The translations under genes were made by a program, and so were the position numbers. The notes beneath the pieces are model-generated. The model worked only from the letters and a program-made list of their open reading frames with translations, was not told the DNA's origin and ran no database searches. From Anaerolineae bacterium (GTDB lineage Bacteria > Chloroflexota > Anaerolineae > JAAYZQ01), in NCBI GenBank assembly GCA_016926595.1, contig JAFGOG010000016.1, positions 1 to 6,896 of the forward strand: DNA of 6,896 nucleotides, given 5' to 3'. How positions within the stretch are numbered: the first letter of the stretch is position 1; every line of letters begins with the position of its first letter. Below are positions 5,909 to 6,896 of the stretch, piece by piece.

Positions 5909-6781
5909 ATGAGCACAAGCTACCGTTGCAAGATCGGCAATCTGGCGTGTACTGTGATGAGCGATGGCACATATACGTATCGCGATCCGGCGCGAGTCCT
6001 CTTTGCCAATGCCCCCCAAGAACACCTGGACCGGGCATTGCGCGAACGCGGGCTGGATCCTGTAGAATGGAAAGAGCTGGTCAGCCCATATCCTGCCCTG
6101 TTGATCCGCACGGACCGGCACCTCGTACTCGTGGATACGGGCGCGGGAGACATGGCGCCGACAACGGGGAAACTGATCCCCAACCTGCGGGATGTGGGAG
6201 TCGACCTTGAGGACGTGGACATGGTGATCCTGACCCACGCCCACCCGGATCACATCGGCGGAAGCCTGGATCGCGAAGGCCGGCCCATGTTTCCCAAGGC
6301 CCGCTACGTGCTGAGTCGGGCAGAGTGGGATTTCTGGACCTCCGAGCCCGACCTGTCTTCGTTACAGATGGGCGAGCCTTTTCGGAAACACATGATCGCG
6401 TGTGCACGGCACAACCTGCCGCCGCTCCAAAGTCAACTCGATCTGGTTGAGGGTGAAACAGAGATCGTGCCCGGCATTCGCGTCATTCCTGCCCCGGGAC
6501 ACACGCCGGGGCAGGTGGCTGTCGCCGTTCACGGCGCCGGCGAGCAACTGCTGTACATAGCGGATGCGGCGCTTCATCCGATCCACATCGAGCAGCCCGG
6601 CTGGTATGCTGCCGTGGATATCGCGCCTGAACAGGCGCTGGTCAGCAGACGCCAGCTGCTGGAAAGAGCTGTGGCCGAGGGAGCCCTGGTGCACGCCTTT
6701 CATTTTCCCTGGCCAGGCCTGGGGTATATTGCGCGCACCAGGGATGCGTGGCAGTGGCAGCCGTTGGAAACGTTCCCCTAG
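5909..6781 (+). CDS. metallo-beta-lactamase-fold hydrolase (methyl parathion hydrolase/AHL lactonase-like)
   Basis: The 290-residue cytoplasmic protein (no signal peptide) has the complete dinuclear metal set of the fold: HAHPDH at 110-115 (H110, H112, D114, H115), H198 in APGHTPGQ, D219 in YIADAALHP and H265 in HFPWPGLGYI. The order and the closing FPWPGLG segment point to the methyl parathion hydrolase/lactonase-like branch, which hydrolyses esters, lactones or phosphotriesters. LVDTGAG at 74-80 is the usual beta-strand/turn before the metal site. Substrate is unknown; quorum-signal lactones, a metabolite ester or a xenobiotic are all possible. GAGGAG at 5896-5901 stands 7 bases before the ATG. 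Lying 73 bases behind the SnoaL-like gene in the same direction, it probably shares its transcript. No clear promoter or terminator separates them. Confidence 0.9.
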   Translation: MSTSYRCKIGNLACTVMSDGTYTYRDPARVLFANAPQEHLDRALRERGLDPVEWKELVSPYPALLIRTDRHLVLVDTGAGDMAPTTGKLIPNLRDVGVDLEDVDMVILTHAHPDHIGGSLDREGRPMFPKARYVLSRAEWDFWTSEPDLSSLQMGEPFRKHMIACARHNLPPLQSQLDLVEGETEIVPGIRVIPAPGHTPGQVAVAVHGAGEQLLYIADAALHPIHIEQPGWYAAVDIAPEQALVSRRQLLERAVAEGALVHAFHFPWPGLGYIARTRDAWQWQPLETFP

Positions 6782-6871
6782 CGGCTTGCTGCTGTGCGCG
6801 ACTATGCTGCTGGGGTGCTACAGACAGGGTGACAAAGTCGCAATCATGGACGAATAGAGGGAGTGTTGGAA

Positions 6872-6896
6872 ATGAAGCTCGTGGTGTTGGGATCAA
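6872..6896 (+). CDS. start of a further gene, possibly an NAD(P)-binding Rossmann protein (cut by window end)
   Basis: ATG at 6872 follows GAGGGAG (6857-6863) with an 8-base spacer. The eight visible residues MKLVVLGS look like the first beta-strand of a Rossmann fold, which in NAD(P)H-binding/atypical SDR proteins usually continues as G-T-G-x-x-G. Eight residues do not prove this. It lies 90 bases after the hydrolase in the same direction, a gap in which I see no gene or convincing promoter. Confidence 0.45.

Noticed and set aside
6804..6857. 17-codon ORF starting MLLGCYRQGDKVAIMDE
   Set aside because: No Shine-Dalgarno, no recognisable sequence, and it runs into the ribosome-binding site of the next gene.

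Overview
This GC-rich window looks bacterial and most likely comes from a Chloroflexota (Anaerolineae-like) genome or metagenome bin. That placement is inferred from protein style: a very large winged-helix/BTAD/AAA/TPR regulator with a C-terminus typical of that phylum, a surface-protein tail with a KNH-like domain, and a 26-codon ORF resembling the start of a helical protein family I associate with Chloroflexota. No rRNA, tRNA, CRISPR array, transposase or phage gene was seen.

Layout. Bases 1-756 are the 3' end of a membrane-anchored surface protein (+). A 26-codon probable gene remnant follows at 760-840 (+). A NUDIX hydrolase lies on the minus strand at 919-1476, with a good sigma70-type promoter that supports a GTG start. 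Divergent from it, across 211 bp, is the dominant gene of the window: an 1103-residue AfsR/SARP-like regulator at 1688-4999 (+), with a TTG start behind a strong Shine-Dalgarno. Then come a 70-residue protein of unknown function (5189-5401), a short SnoaL-like protein (5470-5835), a metallo-beta-lactamase-fold hydrolase of the methyl parathion hydrolase/lactonase type (5909-6781), and the first eight codons of another gene (6872 on), all on the plus strand. No gene-free stretch exceeds about 210 bases.

The most interesting part is the 190 bp between the regulator and the 70-residue gene. It holds three direct copies of the heptamer GAAACGC with 12- and 11-bp periods. The last copy ends 9 bp before an extended -10 element (TGG-TACACT), and no good -35 hexamer is present. 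SARP-type BTAD regulators, including AfsR, are known to bind heptameric direct repeats about 11 bp apart that replace the -35 region. In Streptomyces, AfsR activates afsS, a gene for a very small protein next to it. The regulator, small gene and repeats here therefore look like an afsR-afsS-like switch in a non-actinobacterial setting, with an unrelated small protein as the output. The small gene also has a perfect 7-bp leader hairpin touching its Shine-Dalgarno, and a 13-bp-arm stem-loop follows its stop codon.

Working model (inference): the large ATPase regulator senses a ligand or protein signal through its AAA and TPR parts. It then activates the small gene and perhaps the downstream SnoaL/MBL-hydrolase cluster, which would modify or hydrolyse a small molecule. 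The NUDIX gene is divergently transcribed and may only be a neighbour.
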